Notes: generated from the letters alone by a model not told the origin. A stretch of 29,491 nt of DNA from UBA1715 sp036752345 (GCA_036752345.1 DAIOSV010000027.1:1-29491); one strand, 5' to 3'. Positions 6,765 to 15,982 are shown, numbered from the stretch's first letter. A program made the numbers and translations.

Positions 6765-9247
6765 TGTTCGGCATTGTGAAAAATTGGGTGATGAATAAAG
6801 AACAGATAACAAAAATTTTTACAAGAGAGAAAATTTCGAATTCTGTAAACCGTAGTGTCTCTTTTTTCTTACTACTCTTATCAGTAATGTTTGTTGTCAG
6901 GGTCTTGTTTGGCATAGAATTGCTGATTCGTACCGATGTTGAGTGGTCCGATTTTTTTATAATACTTTCCGGATTCATATATGATGTGTTGCTCGCTGCT
7001 AATGTGCTTGCAATTCTCTGTATTCCGTTGCTCTGTTTGTATTACTTTTTCCCGAAAATTACTACAGCATTGTGGTATATAGCCATTGTGCTATACGCTT
7101 TGGTAACAGCTTTGCTTGCCGAATATTTTTGCAATACGTCATCGCCATTAGACCACGTGGTATTAGCTTATACGCCGTTAGAGTTGAAGGAAACGGTTCT
7201 GGCATCGGTAACCTTTTCGTTTGTTCAGGTCGTGTTCCCGGTATTGGCACTGATAGGGTCAATTTTAATGATTATATTCATTAAACCGAAACTGAGAGTG
7301 AGATTCTCTTTGGCGTGTATTGTGGCCGCTATTGTAGTTTCATGCGGAGTGAATTATAAATCGTTGGTGAGAAATGAAATGTTTTATGACTCGCACAAAA
7401 ATTTCTTAACTGCGACCAATCAACTCTCGTATTCTCTTATAACAATATCGGATTACCTGAATGAGGAGCAAACTCCGTTTACCGCTGAGGCTATATCGAA
7501 TGTGGCAAAACAATATCATTCCCTTTATCCTAATAGAACCTATGTAAACAATGAATATCCGTTTTGGCGTAAGGCAGACGACGTTGATGTATTGGGTGGT
7601 TTTTTCAATAAAACTGCTGATGGAAAATCGCCGAACATTGTGTTTATTATAGTAGAAAGTCTAGGTCGTAGGCTTACCGGTGTTGACAACCCCAAGTATT
7701 CTTTTACGCCGTTTTTGGATAGTTTAGCTCAGCAGAGTTTATATTGGGAAAATTGTTTGGCAACGGCGCAACGCACGTTTGGTGTGCTTCCGGCAGTTTT
7801 TGCATCAGTTCCTCACGGTAAATATGGTTTTGCCGATTATCGTAATCCTATGGCAGACCATAATTCGCTATTGAAAGATTTGGCGCAAAATGGTTATGAT
7901 ATTTCGTTTTTCTATGGTGGTAATGCTTCCTTTACATCACAAAATTTGTTTATGAAAACGAACAACGTTTCATATATTTCAAATGACGTATTTACAGAGA
8001 ACTATACGCAACGAAAGAAGCAAAAAAAATATTCATGGGGTGTAGATGACGCCGACCTTTTCGCTTTTGCTGAAAAACGAAAACAAGAGCAAACAAAATC
8101 GCCGTATGCTGATGTGTATCTTACACTTACATCTCATGAGCCATTCAATTTTCCAAGTATAGAAACATACGAGCAGCGAATTTTGAAAACATACGCATTT
8201 GATGACTCCAAGGAAAGCAGAAACATTCAAAAGAATCTCAGTAAATTTGCATGTTTCCTCTATACCGATGACTGCCTGCGCCAATTTTTTGACTATTATA
8301 AGACACGTAAAGATTTTGCAAATACCATTTTCGTTATCACCGGCGATCATCGGATGTCTCCCCTTGATAATGATGCCAATCCACTCTTTAAATACAGCAT
8401 ACCATTGATTATTTACTCTCCTTTGTTGAAGTCTACAAAAACTATGCAGGGAGTCGTTTCTCAATATGACATAACGCCATCAATTGAAGCTTTTCTTCGC
8501 CAAAATTATGCATTCAAAACCGATACGTATTGCCATTGGATAGGAAATTCTTTCGATACATCTACAAATTTCCGATGCAATAAGAAACAAGCTTTTATGC
8601 TCAATAATCGGAGCGTGGTCACATACTTGTCTGATACTATGTTGTTCGATTGCGGACGGTTGTATGTAGTAAAAGATGGTTTAGTTGCAAAACGAGTACG
8701 AAATGATGTGTTACGAGATAGTCTAAAACGACAACTTTCTCAATATCAATTTCTTAGCGAATATGCGGTAAATAGCAATTACTTGAAACCTGAGGATAGT
8801 TTGGGAATGGTGCCGCTTCACACTATATACAAAGATTTGAGACAAAAAGATTCAAAAGCAAAACAAGTAGAGTGTCAAAATACAGGGATTCGTATAGATT
8901 CTACCAGGAATTTTATAGTTCTTGCTTCCGTTGATTTGCCGAAAAATTGCAAAGGAATCGTTTGTGATATGAGTTTTGAAGTAAAAAGTCTCAATACGTC
9001 AAAAAAATTGCCACACGTAGTGTTTGGAACGAGGAATAGCAAAAAATATAGCATGCAACGTCCAATGAAAGATAATTCTGGGAAATCTCTAAACACGGGG
9101 AAAAGTGAAGTTTTTCGTTGTCGAATGTCTGTCCCTTTTGACTCCGAAATCAACGAAGCCGAGTCTTTTGATGTGTATTTGTGGAATTACGACAAGACCA
9201 CTCTTTTGATAGATAAGGTAAATTTTACCGTTTTTGAAAAGAAATAG
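6764..9247 (+). CDS. LTA synthase-like membrane phospho-/sulfo-transferase (alkaline phosphatase superfamily)
   Basis: Several N-terminal membrane segments (about residues 31-196) precede a large extracytoplasmic catalytic domain. NIVFIIVESLG (291-301) supplies the metal-binding Glu of the LtaS/sulfatase fold, QRTFG (336-340) the candidate nucleophile Thr338, LTSHEPF (455-461) a conserved His, and ITGDHR (525-530) the Asp-His metal pair. It most likely moves phosphoglycerol or phosphoethanolamine from a phospholipid to an envelope glycan or lipid. Residues from about 690 to 827 form an extra beta-rich region, probably a jelly-roll-like binding module that typical LtaS lacks. ATG 6764 overlaps the stop of a mini-ORF; ATG 6791 (MNKEQITK, 818 aa) is an alternative start. 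The stop codon directly abuts that of the converging gtrA gene. Substrate is inferred, family is firm. Confidence 0.85.
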   Translation: MFGIVKNWVMNKEQITKIFTREKISNSVNRSVSFFLLLLSVMFVVRVLFGIELLIRTDVEWSDFFIILSGFIYDVLLAANVLAILCIPLLCLYYFFPKITTALWYIAIVLYALVTALLAEYFCNTSSPLDHVVLAYTPLELKETVLASVTFSFVQVVFPVLALIGSILMIIFIKPKLRVRFSLACIVAAIVVSCGVNYKSLVRNEMFYDSHKNFLTATNQLSYSLITISDYLNEEQTPFTAEAISNVAKQYHSLYPNRTYVNNEYPFWRKADDVDVLGGFFNKTADGKSPNIVFIIVESLGRRLTGVDNPKYSFTPFLDSLAQQSLYWENCLATAQRTFGVLPAVFASVPHGKYGFADYRNPMADHNSLLKDLAQNGYDISFFYGGNASFTSQNLFMKTNNVSYISNDVFTENYTQRKKQKKYSWGVDDADLFAFAEKRKQEQTKSPYADVYLTLTSHEPFNFPSIETYEQRILKTYAFDDSKESRNIQKNLSKFACFLYTDDCLRQFFDYYKTRKDFANTIFVITGDHRMSPLDNDANPLFKYSIPLIIYSPLLKSTKTMQGVVSQYDITPSIEAFLRQNYAFKTDTYCHWIGNSFDTSTNFRCNKKQAFMLNNRSVVTYLSDTMLFDCGRLYVVKDGLVAKRVRNDVLRDSLKRQLSQYQFLSEYAVNSNYLKPEDSLGMVPLHTIYKDLRQKDSKAKQVECQNTGIRIDSTRNFIVLASVDLPKNCKGIVCDMSFEVKSLNTSKKLPHVVFGTRNSKKYSMQRPMKDNSGKSLNTGKSEVFRCRMSVPFDSEINEAESFDVYLWNYDKTTLLIDKVNFTVFEKK

Positions 9248-9685
9248 CTACTGATTCCTTTTCATCTTTAATGCAATATTGGAAACGGTTTCTTTGAAAT
9301 CATTTTTGAATACAAATCGTACCAATATAAAATTGATTGGGAATACCACGATAAATACAAAAATTGGAGCAATAGTTTCGGAGCAACCTAAATGTAAAAA
9401 CAGATTTAGGAAAATGATATGCATGCAGTAATTTACAATATGAGCAATTCCAAATCCAACACCTTTTTTTACGCTAACCGAAGTTTTGAAAGTGAAGTGT
9501 GAGTTGAGGTAAAAATTCGCAAAAAAACTAACAATATACCCAATGGTGTATGCAACGTTTGTGTACAGTATGAGGTTGAGACCATAGTATATACCATAGT
9601 GAATAGCAGTAGCAATAACACCAATGATGCCCCACCGCAGTAATTCCTGCACCGATTGTTTATGCAATAATTCTCTAATTTTCAT
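9248..9685 (-). CDS. GtrA-family membrane protein (first copy)
   Basis: This 145-residue protein has four predicted membrane helices and the GtrA pattern: LLRWGIIGVIATAIHYGIYY near the N-terminus, a FFANFYLNSHFTF stretch in the middle, and a terminal helix. GtrA proteins are linked to flipping undecaprenyl-phosphate-linked sugars, or to assisting that step, in O-antigen, teichoic acid or arabinan modification. It stands alone on the minus strand between the LTA-synthase-like gene, with which its stop codon is directly adjacent, and the divergent acyltransferase gene. A GtrB-like gene lies 1.1 kb away and is its likely donor-synthase partner (inference). A TATTTTTG box at 9703-9710 could be its promoter. 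Confidence 0.85.
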   Translation of the reverse strand: MKIRELLHKQSVQELLRWGIIGVIATAIHYGIYYGLNLILYTNVAYTIGYIVSFFANFYLNSHFTFKTSVSVKKGVGFGIAHIVNYCMHIIFLNLFLHLGCSETIAPIFVFIVVFPINFILVRFVFKNDFKETVSNIALKMKRNQ

Positions 9686-9702
9686 TTACTCGAATTTTAT
9701 GG

Positions 9703-9710
9703 CAAAAATA
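9703..9710 (-). promoter_or_regulatory. -7 box for the first gtrA
   Basis: The minus strand reads TATTTTTG, matching TAnnTTTG, 17 bases before the ATG at 9685. No TTG at standard spacing. It lies back-to-back with the plus-strand promoter at 9718-9746. Confidence 0.4.
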
Positions 9711-9717
9711 TAGTTTT

Positions 9718-9746
9718 TTGAATGTAATAAAAATAAAGTAAGTTTG
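9718..9746 (+). promoter_or_regulatory. Bacteroidota-type promoter for the acyltransferase-3 gene
   Basis: TTG (9718-9720), an 18-base spacer and TAAGTTTG (9739-9746) match the Bacteroidota promoter pattern. The ATG at 9766 follows 19 bases later, giving a leader of roughly 12-15 nt. Confidence 0.6.
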
Positions 9747-9765
9747 CCGGGAAAAAACGGAAGAT

Positions 9766-10755
9766 ATGAATGAAAAGAAACGAATCGAATTCATTGACCT
9801 AGCAAAGGGGGTTTGTATTATTTTAGTTGTTCTATTGCACATGGATTTGCCTATTGATAACGCAGTTCCATTACTGAGAAGCATTCGTATGCCGTTGTAC
9901 TTCATTCTTTCGGGATTGTTCTTCAAGACGTATGGCGGTTTTAAGAATTTGTTTCTAAAAAAAGTCAATAAAATATTTATTCCATTCCTCTTTTTTTATC
10001 TCCTGAGTTATTTGATTTTTTATCTCATGCTTCATTTTGCACCGCAGTTCTCTCATTCTGGCGCACGAGGCATTTTAGATATATTTACGCAGCGGTGGAC
10101 ATTTAATAACCCAATTTGGTTTTTACTATGTTTGTTTTGGTGTAACTTAATTTTTTGTTTTATTGCTGTAACGCTCAAAGAAGAATGGAAACGTGCCATT
10201 GCGGTTTGTTGCGTCGGTGCAATTGGGGTTTTATTAGATGTAGTAGATATAAAAATATATGCCTGTGTAGATAATGCTTTTTCGGCATTGCCATTTTTCT
10301 ATTTTGGATATCTACTCAAAAAAACCGATTTGTTGTATCCCAACAAATATGATAAATTCAATATTTTCATTTCGGTAGGATTATATGTTCTTGCTACCAT
10401 TACACTTCATTGGAAACATTCAAATATTAATTTTGAAATGAATGAAATCTATGGCAACGTGCTATTGGCATATCTTATAAGCGTTGTGTCGGTTATGGCA
10501 GTGTTGTTTTTCTGTAAAGTATTCAAGCATATTCCTGTTATTTCTTATTTTGGTCGATATTCCATCATAGTACTTTGCACACATGAATTGGTACGGAAAT
10601 TTACGAAGCCACTCCTTATGAAATTTGGAGTTGACAATCCATATATATTGGCTCTCGTGGTGTTAACCATATGTTTTGGCTTAATACCATTGTGTGTGAA
10701 TTTTTTACCACATGTTACAGCGCAGAAAGATGTGATTAAAATTGAAACAAAGTAA
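9766..10755 (+). CDS. Acyltransferase family 3 membrane protein
   Basis: This 329-residue polytopic protein has the classical AT3 opening: RIEFIDLAKGVCIILVVLLH with conserved Asp11 and His25, then RMPLYFILSGLFFK (41-54) and about ten membrane helices. Members O-acetylate (or otherwise acylate) surface polysaccharides, glycolipids or peptidoglycan; the length fits the simple AT3 form without a fused SGNH domain. It has its own promoter and lies 53 bases upstream of the GtrB-like glycosyltransferase gene, which may be co-transcribed. It is the second, unrelated type of acyltransferase in this island, after the MBOAT. Substrate is unknown. Confidence 0.88.
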   Translation: MNEKKRIEFIDLAKGVCIILVVLLHMDLPIDNAVPLLRSIRMPLYFILSGLFFKTYGGFKNLFLKKVNKIFIPFLFFYLLSYLIFYLMLHFAPQFSHSGARGILDIFTQRWTFNNPIWFLLCLFWCNLIFCFIAVTLKEEWKRAIAVCCVGAIGVLLDVVDIKIYACVDNAFSALPFFYFGYLLKKTDLLYPNKYDKFNIFISVGLYVLATITLHWKHSNINFEMNEIYGNVLLAYLISVVSVMAVLFFCKVFKHIPVISYFGRYSIIVLCTHELVRKFTKPLLMKFGVDNPYILALVVLTICFGLIPLCVNFLPHVTAQKDVIKIETK

Positions 10756-10777
10756 GGTAGTTCTTATGAATTTGCCG

Positions 10778-10785
10778 TATTTTTG
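10778..10785 (+). promoter_or_regulatory. Possible -7 box for the GtrB-like gene
   Basis: TATTTTTG matches TAnnTTTG and lies 23 bases before ATG 10809, in the 53-base gap after the acyltransferase stop codon. No TTG partner at normal spacing, so it may be fortuitous and the gene may be read from the upstream promoter. Confidence 0.3.
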
Positions 10786-10808
10786 TTTCTTAAGTTAAAG
10801 TAACATTA

Positions 10809-11771
10809 ATGAATACTATAAAAACAACAGAATGTTCTATCGTTGCCTCGGTATTTAACGAGCATGAAGGCATAGAAGCTTTTTACAAAGAGCTTTCTGC
10901 CACAATGGAAACATTGCAGATTTCATACGAAATACTATTTGTGAATGATGGAAGCCGAGACAATTCGTTGGAACTTTTAAAGGCGATTGCAGAAAATGAT
11001 GCTCATGTGAAAGTAATTGATTTTTCACGCAATTACGGACATGAAGCTGCAATGATAGCAGGAATAGATCACTCAGCTGGAAATTTTGTAATATGCATGG
11101 ATAGTGATTTGCAGCATCCGCCAGTATCTATTTCTCAAATAAAAGAAAAAATGGATGAGGGATATGACGTTGTAACTATGGTTCGAAAAAAACGAGAAGA
11201 TGCAAGTGCTTTCCAAGAATTCCGTTCCCGAACATTTTATAAAATATTGAACAAAATGTCCGACGTTACTTTAGATGAAAACGCATCGGATTTTTTTGCC
11301 ATTTCAAAGAAAGTTGTAGCTATTTTACAAACCGACTATCGTGAGAGAACTCGTTTTTTGAGAGGCATTATACAAACAGTCGGTTTTAAGAAAACCTCAA
11401 TAGAATATGTAGCGCAAAAAAGGTTTGCAGGCAAAAGCAATTATTCGTTTTTTAAATTACTAAAACTTTCTCTTGCTGCTATTTCATCGTTTTCAAAACT
11501 CCCTTTACAGATAGGCGTTGTCACCGGTCTCTTTTTTATGTTTGCCAGTGTGATTTTGCTTATTTATTCACTTATAATGTGGATACTGAATACTCCAATT
11601 TCAGGCTACACAACGCTTGTAGTTGCATTGTGTGCATTTGCAGGAATTCAATTATTTGTTATGGGTATTATTGGCATATATATAAGTTATATTTTTGATG
11701 AGATAAAAGGCCGTCCTATATATCTTGTAAATACGGTGATTAGCAAATCTACTGAGAATGAAGAAAAATAA
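10809..11771 (+). CDS. GtrB/ArnC-like polyprenyl-phosphate glycosyltransferase (GT2)
   Basis: It probably transfers a sugar from a nucleotide donor to undecaprenyl phosphate on the cytosolic face. The GT2 fold is evident: SVFNEHEGIE (14-23), FVNDGSRDN (44-52), the metal-binding DSD (98-100) within CMDSDLQHPP, and the KRFAGKSNYSF region before the membrane part. Two C-terminal membrane helices (about 235-258 and 268-290) are typical of GtrB/ArnC-type proteins of about 320 residues. Its last codons overlap the next gene by 14 nt, so the two are translationally coupled. With the GT-C-like product and a GtrA it makes a classical three-part Gtr set. The sugar is not predictable. Confidence 0.92.
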   Translation: MNTIKTTECSIVASVFNEHEGIEAFYKELSATMETLQISYEILFVNDGSRDNSLELLKAIAENDAHVKVIDFSRNYGHEAAMIAGIDHSAGNFVICMDSDLQHPPVSISQIKEKMDEGYDVVTMVRKKREDASAFQEFRSRTFYKILNKMSDVTLDENASDFFAISKKVVAILQTDYRERTRFLRGIIQTVGFKKTSIEYVAQKRFAGKSNYSFFKLLKLSLAAISSFSKLPLQIGVVTGLFFMFASVILLIYSLIMWILNTPISGYTTLVVALCAFAGIQLFVMGIIGIYISYIFDEIKGRPIYLVNTVISKSTENEEK

Positions 11772-14025
11772 TATAGTAGGGATATTGAGTGCTCTCATTA
11801 TAGGGAGCATTACGTTTTTGTTAGTTTTTGGCGTAGAACCAGTATCTCATATCAATAGTAATTTCACATCGGCTGGTAGCGACGCATTAAAAGACATTTA
11901 CAACACCTATTACAGTGTTGAATATGATACTGCATATTTGCAAAACAATTCCATGAATTATCCCTATGGAGACCATTATACATATACGGGAAATCAAATA
12001 TTCGTTTCGTGGCCTGTAAAGTGTATGAAGGAGGCTGGAATTGCCAATCTATCAAATTATATTACCGGATTGGTAAACTTCTTTGTGTATCTGTCTGTTA
12101 TACTGTGTGTTCTGTTTTTGTTTTTGTTGTTCCGAGAATTGAATCTATCAATGTTGGTGTCAATCTTTGGCGCTATAGCAATTACGTTCCTTTCTCCGCA
12201 AATTGATAGAATTTCGGCTCATTTAACCTTGGCATATGAGTGTTTGATTCCACTCGTTTTATTACTTTTTTTAAAGTTTTCAAAGCAACCGAAATATCGG
12301 TATAGTATTTTGTTGGGAATTACATTCTTTGTGAGTGGCATAGTGCATCCATATTTTTTGGTGTTTTATGCTGTTGTGTTTGGTATGTTTTGGTTGGTCA
12401 AAATCATTACACGTGATGGCTTTTGTGACACAAAACGACTTGTGTTTTCAATGTTGATTCAATTTGTGCTGCCAATAGTTTGTTTCTTCTTACTTACCAA
12501 ACTTGGTGATCCGGCACTCGACCGCACAAGCATTCCATGGGGATTCAAAGTGGCGCGAGCTCGTATAGAAGGATTGCTGCTTCCGGTTGGTCGGCTATAT
12601 TATCCTGATTTTCTCCCTTCAATTCGTTGGGAAGCATATTCATACATTGGCTTGGTTGCCGATATCTGTTTTATTACTCTCGTAGTAGTTTTATGTAAAA
12701 AATTATTTACGGGAAACGCAAAATCAATATTGCAAGTAACCGATAATTCAGGTCTTAACCTTTTCTTTTGGACGTCAGTACTTTTGACGGCATGTGCCAT
12801 TATTCTCCCATTGTTCCCCGAACGCTATTTGAATTATGTGGGACCATTGGCCCAAATGCGAGCTATGGGACGTTTTGGATGGCTGTTTTACTATGTTATG
12901 AACATAATAGCAATATATTTGTTGGCGCAGTTTGTGCAAGAGAGAAAATCAAAACTTGTAAAAGCCTTAATTACATTGAGTGTTGTGCTTTGTTATTCGT
13001 TTGAAGCATACTCGTATGCAAGCACAAAAAATATTCGTAACGACAATGCAGATATCTTTGATTACAACAATACCTTGCCACAAAATGCATGGATAGATAG
13101 TTTGCACACCGCCGACTATCAGTCGTTGCTGGCGTTACCATATTTCAATTTAGGAACAGAGCATGTGTGGATAGAGGCAAAGGACGATATGTTTACGAAA
13201 TGCGTATACGTGTCAATGAAAACAGGTTTACCAATGCATAACGCTCAAGCTGCTCGGTCATGTATAAGTCAGGCTTATATGAATATTCCTTTTACCTGGG
13301 AGCCTTATCGCGAATATCCGGTATTACAAGATTTACCTTCGCAAAAACCGATATTGACGATTACGAATGCAGAAAAAAGTTCTCTAAACGAAAATGAGAA
13401 ACGGATACTACAGTACTCGAAATTTTTATTTTCGGCAAATGGCATCAATTTTTATAAAACAGAGGTAGATTCCTTGCGCAAGTTGTGCAGTGATTATCAA
13501 AAGCAATTGTCAATAGAATATAGAAACGCAAAAAAATTACAGGATTCAATTAAAACGAACTATTACTTCCAAGGATGGGACAGCTTAGAATCAAGTGCTA
13601 CCTATCAAGGAGCTGGTGCATTAGAGGGCATCGTTAGTAAGCAAACCGTGTTGTATGATGGTGAAATTCCTGTGCGTGGTTCCGATACGGTGGAAGTTTC
13701 CTTTATGATGGGCAATAACTATACTGGAGATTTGTACGGGAGAACTACAATAGAGTTTTTCATACAAAATACTAAGGGAGAAATAACCTTTCACAAAAAG
13801 ACAGATGTCTTTAACTATGTAAAAAATATTGTTGATGATTGGGGTTTAATTCAATTGCAACTTCCAATAGCAAGCGATTCGCAACATTTAACCATCAAAT
13901 TGTATAATACAGTTATGCTTGACAAACCTGTCTATTTTGATAATTTAATCATAAAACCAAAAGGGTTGAATGTTGCGTGTGATCTTAAAGGTCGAAAAAC
14001 ATTGAACAATCTTCCGGTACAATAA
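11758..14025 (+). CDS. Polytopic GT-C-like membrane protein with C-terminal beta-rich domain
   Basis: This 755-residue protein has an N-terminal signal-anchor helix, an extracytoplasmic loop with acidic residues (GSDALKDIYN, about residues 41-50), many further membrane helices to about residue 425, then a soluble region. That layout fits GT-C glycosyltransferases, which use lipid-phosphate sugars on the outer face of the inner membrane; I infer that it transfers the sugar loaded by the upstream GtrB-like enzyme. Residues from about 600 on look like a jelly-roll carbohydrate-binding module (ending PVYFDNLIIKP). The start ATG lies within the last codons of the GT2 gene. Its stop is 2 bases from the stop of the converging second gtrA. 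No single family is recognised with certainty. Confidence 0.8.
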   Translation: MKKNNIVGILSALIIGSITFLLVFGVEPVSHINSNFTSAGSDALKDIYNTYYSVEYDTAYLQNNSMNYPYGDHYTYTGNQIFVSWPVKCMKEAGIANLSNYITGLVNFFVYLSVILCVLFLFLLFRELNLSMLVSIFGAIAITFLSPQIDRISAHLTLAYECLIPLVLLLFLKFSKQPKYRYSILLGITFFVSGIVHPYFLVFYAVVFGMFWLVKIITRDGFCDTKRLVFSMLIQFVLPIVCFFLLTKLGDPALDRTSIPWGFKVARARIEGLLLPVGRLYYPDFLPSIRWEAYSYIGLVADICFITLVVVLCKKLFTGNAKSILQVTDNSGLNLFFWTSVLLTACAIILPLFPERYLNYVGPLAQMRAMGRFGWLFYYVMNIIAIYLLAQFVQERKSKLVKALITLSVVLCYSFEAYSYASTKNIRNDNADIFDYNNTLPQNAWIDSLHTADYQSLLALPYFNLGTEHVWIEAKDDMFTKCVYVSMKTGLPMHNAQAARSCISQAYMNIPFTWEPYREYPVLQDLPSQKPILTITNAEKSSLNENEKRILQYSKFLFSANGINFYKTEVDSLRKLCSDYQKQLSIEYRNAKKLQDSIKTNYYFQGWDSLESSATYQGAGALEGIVSKQTVLYDGEIPVRGSDTVEVSFMMGNNYTGDLYGRTTIEFFIQNTKGEITFHKKTDVFNYVKNIVDDWGLIQLQLPIASDSQHLTIKLYNTVMLDKPVYFDNLIIKPKGLNVACDLKGRKTLNNLPVQ

Positions 14026-14027
14026 AA

Positions 14028-14438
14028 TTACTTGTTTTTGTAGATGTAAAGGGTACGAATAAAGTAGTTGTAGAAGAATACAAATCCTGTAGCAATTACT
14101 TTCGACAACATTTCGTTCATCGTGCATTTGTCAACCATTATCCACATGAGCAGAACGTTGAGTCCAATGCCGGCAAAACTAGTAATGTAGATTTTGCCTA
14201 TTTCAAGAAGGGTATTCCCCTTTTCTGCGTTTCTAAAGGTTAGCAATCTACCAAATAGCCAGTTGGAGAACGTAGAGATAATCATGGCAATAATGGTGGC
14301 AATAAGATATTGAATGCCAATTGCGTAGTCCAATACCCAAAAAGAGCCCCATTCTACAAGTGTGGCAAGCAATCCAACAACGAAATACGACATCAAGTGT
14401 TTGATGCGTTCGTTAGAAACAATGTTTTGCAGATTCAT
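14028..14438 (-). CDS. GtrA-family membrane protein (second copy)
   Basis: This 136-residue protein has four predicted helices and the GtrA pattern: MSYFVVGLLATLVEWGSFW near the N-terminus and a TFSNWLFGRLLTF stretch in the middle. Similarity to the first GtrA in the window is limited to the family pattern, so this is not a recent duplication. It is the last gene of a minus-strand unit in which its ATG overlaps the stop of the flavoprotein gene by 4 nt (ATGA), implying tight co-expression. It probably helps flip a polyprenyl-phosphate sugar, serving the second GT-C-like protein of the same unit (inference). Confidence 0.87.
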   Translation of the reverse strand: MNLQNIVSNERIKHLMSYFVVGLLATLVEWGSFWVLDYAIGIQYLIATIIAMIISTFSNWLFGRLLTFRNAEKGNTLLEIGKIYITSFAGIGLNVLLMWIMVDKCTMNEMLSKVIATGFVFFYNYFIRTLYIYKNK

Positions 14439-15982
14439 TTTTCTTCGTGATATTCTTTCTCCGTATTCACGTTCCAGATATTCGTTTTGTCTGTTTTGTC
14501 CGACAAAATGTTGTCAACCGTTTCAAAGGCAGTTGCCATTGAGTGGTCCATGTTGTTGTATCTGTGTTGTCCGTTACGTCCTATACAATAGAGATTATTA
14601 AAACCATTCAAATATGTGATGAGAGTGTCTATCTCCGAATATGTGTCAAAGTATGCTGGATACGCTTTCTTTACCTTTTCGCAGTGATAATCTTTTATTT
14701 CATCATTTTGGTTTATCACTCCCATAGTAACAAGTTCGCTCACACCTTTTTCTTTCCATTCGTCTTCTGTCATGTCCCAATACTTGTCACCTTCGGTACA
14801 GAAGTATTCCAAGCCAATCCAAATTGTTTTTTCAGGGTCGTTTACCATATATGGCGACCAGTTGTTGAAGATTTGAATGCGTCCAAGTTTTACGCCCGTG
14901 TCTTGTACATAAATCCAACTGTCAGGTACTATATTGGCCAGAGTTTTCAATTTGGTCTCATTTTTAATATTCAATGAATTAAGAAGCAATCCAACCGTAA
15001 CGAAGTCGCGGTAGGGCAGTCCTTCTGCAATGCGTTGAATATTTTGAGGAACATCATTTTGAGCAGCTATCAAGTCTTTCAAAGGCATAGAAGAAACAAA
15101 TATGTCGCCCTCAAGAGTTTTTTCTTCTCCATTTTCTAAATAGCTAACCGATGCGATTTGATTGCCGTTGGTTGCCATCTTTACTACTTTGGCATTTTTT
15201 ATAATTGTTCCTCCGCGTGATTGTATTTCGTCTGCAACAATTTCCCATAATTGTCCGGGACCAAATTTTGGATACGAAAATTCTTCTATAAGTGACGTTT
15301 CTACCTCTTTGTTCTTGACAGGAAGTACTTTTTGTAAAATATCTTTTAATACCGCAGCAATTGAAAGTCCTTTAACACGTTGAGAACCCCAGTCTGCAGA
15401 AATATCTTTTGGGTGTCGTCCCCAAAGTTTTTCGGTATATCCTTCAAAAAACATGGAATATAGTTTCTTGCCGAAACGATTGATATAGAAATTTTCAAGA
15501 GAAGTTTCTTCTCTTTTCTTAACGATTGCTCCCAAATAGCTGAATCCTGCAATAATAGTTGTGCCAAACCCCATGTTTTTAATGGTTTGCATATTCATTT
15601 TCACAGGATAGTCAAAGAATTTTTTGTGATAATAAATTCTTGAAACACGTCTACGTTTCAACATTACTCGATCAGTTTTATCTGGATCGGGGCCATTGGG
15701 TGTTACGTCTATTTCTCTATTGAGAATTTTGTCGTCAAGCGAAGGTGCTCCTTGTGACGGCATCATGCTTTGCCACCACTCGTTTACGCGAGTGTCTTTA
15801 GAAAAGAATCGGTGTCCGCCAATATCCATACGGTTTCCTTTGTGGCGAACCGTTCTTGATATACCACCAATGTTATTTGATTCTTCAAGTATTATGACTT
15901 GATACTCTTTAGATTTTGAGAGAATCTCGTATCCTAACGTTAAACCTGCCGGGCCGGCACCTATAATAACTATTTTTTTCAT
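14435..15982 (-). CDS. UDP-galactopyranose-mutase-like FAD/NAD(P)-binding protein
   Basis: The N-terminus has a Rossmann FAD-binding motif, IIGAGPAGLTLGYE (6-19), followed by an acidic strand end and a GGIS turn (39-42). GGHRFF at 55-60 sits where UDP-galactopyranose mutase has its GPHIFH motif, and FGKKLY with GYTEKLWGR (170-189) closely matches the mutase signature. At 515 residues it is longer than bacterial UGM (about 370-390). It is probably cytosolic or membrane-associated; no membrane helix is obvious. It is joined by 4-nt overlaps to a GT-C-like gene upstream and a gtrA downstream, suggesting action on a nucleotide- or lipid-linked sugar (ring contraction or redox epimerisation). Amine-oxidase or desaturase-like activity is the alternative. 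Family membership is firm, reaction is inference. Confidence 0.82.
   Translation of the reverse strand: MKKIVIIGAGPAGLTLGYEILSKSKEYQVIILEESNNIGGISRTVRHKGNRMDIGGHRFFSKDTRVNEWWQSMMPSQGAPSLDDKILNREIDVTPNGPDPDKTDRVMLKRRRVSRIYYHKKFFDYPVKMNMQTIKNMGFGTTIIAGFSYLGAIVKKREETSLENFYINRFGKKLYSMFFEGYTEKLWGRHPKDISADWGSQRVKGLSIAAVLKDILQKVLPVKNKEVETSLIEEFSYPKFGPGQLWEIVADEIQSRGGTIIKNAKVVKMATNGNQIASVSYLENGEEKTLEGDIFVSSMPLKDLIAAQNDVPQNIQRIAEGLPYRDFVTVGLLLNSLNIKNETKLKTLANIVPDSWIYVQDTGVKLGRIQIFNNWSPYMVNDPEKTIWIGLEYFCTEGDKYWDMTEDEWKEKGVSELVTMGVINQNDEIKDYHCEKVKKAYPAYFDTYSEIDTLITYLNGFNNLYCIGRNGQHRYNNMDHSMATAFETVDNILSDKTDKTNIWNVNTEKEYHEEK

Noticed and set aside
8033..8464. 143-codon open frame on the minus strand inside the LTA-synthase-like gene
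   Set aside because: It lies wholly within a clearly conserved coding region on the other strand, and its translation has no recognisable domain.
14543..14977. 144-codon plus-strand open frame inside the flavoprotein gene
   Set aside because: It is antisense to a strongly conserved gene, and its hydrophobic stretches mirror the opposite strand's codons.
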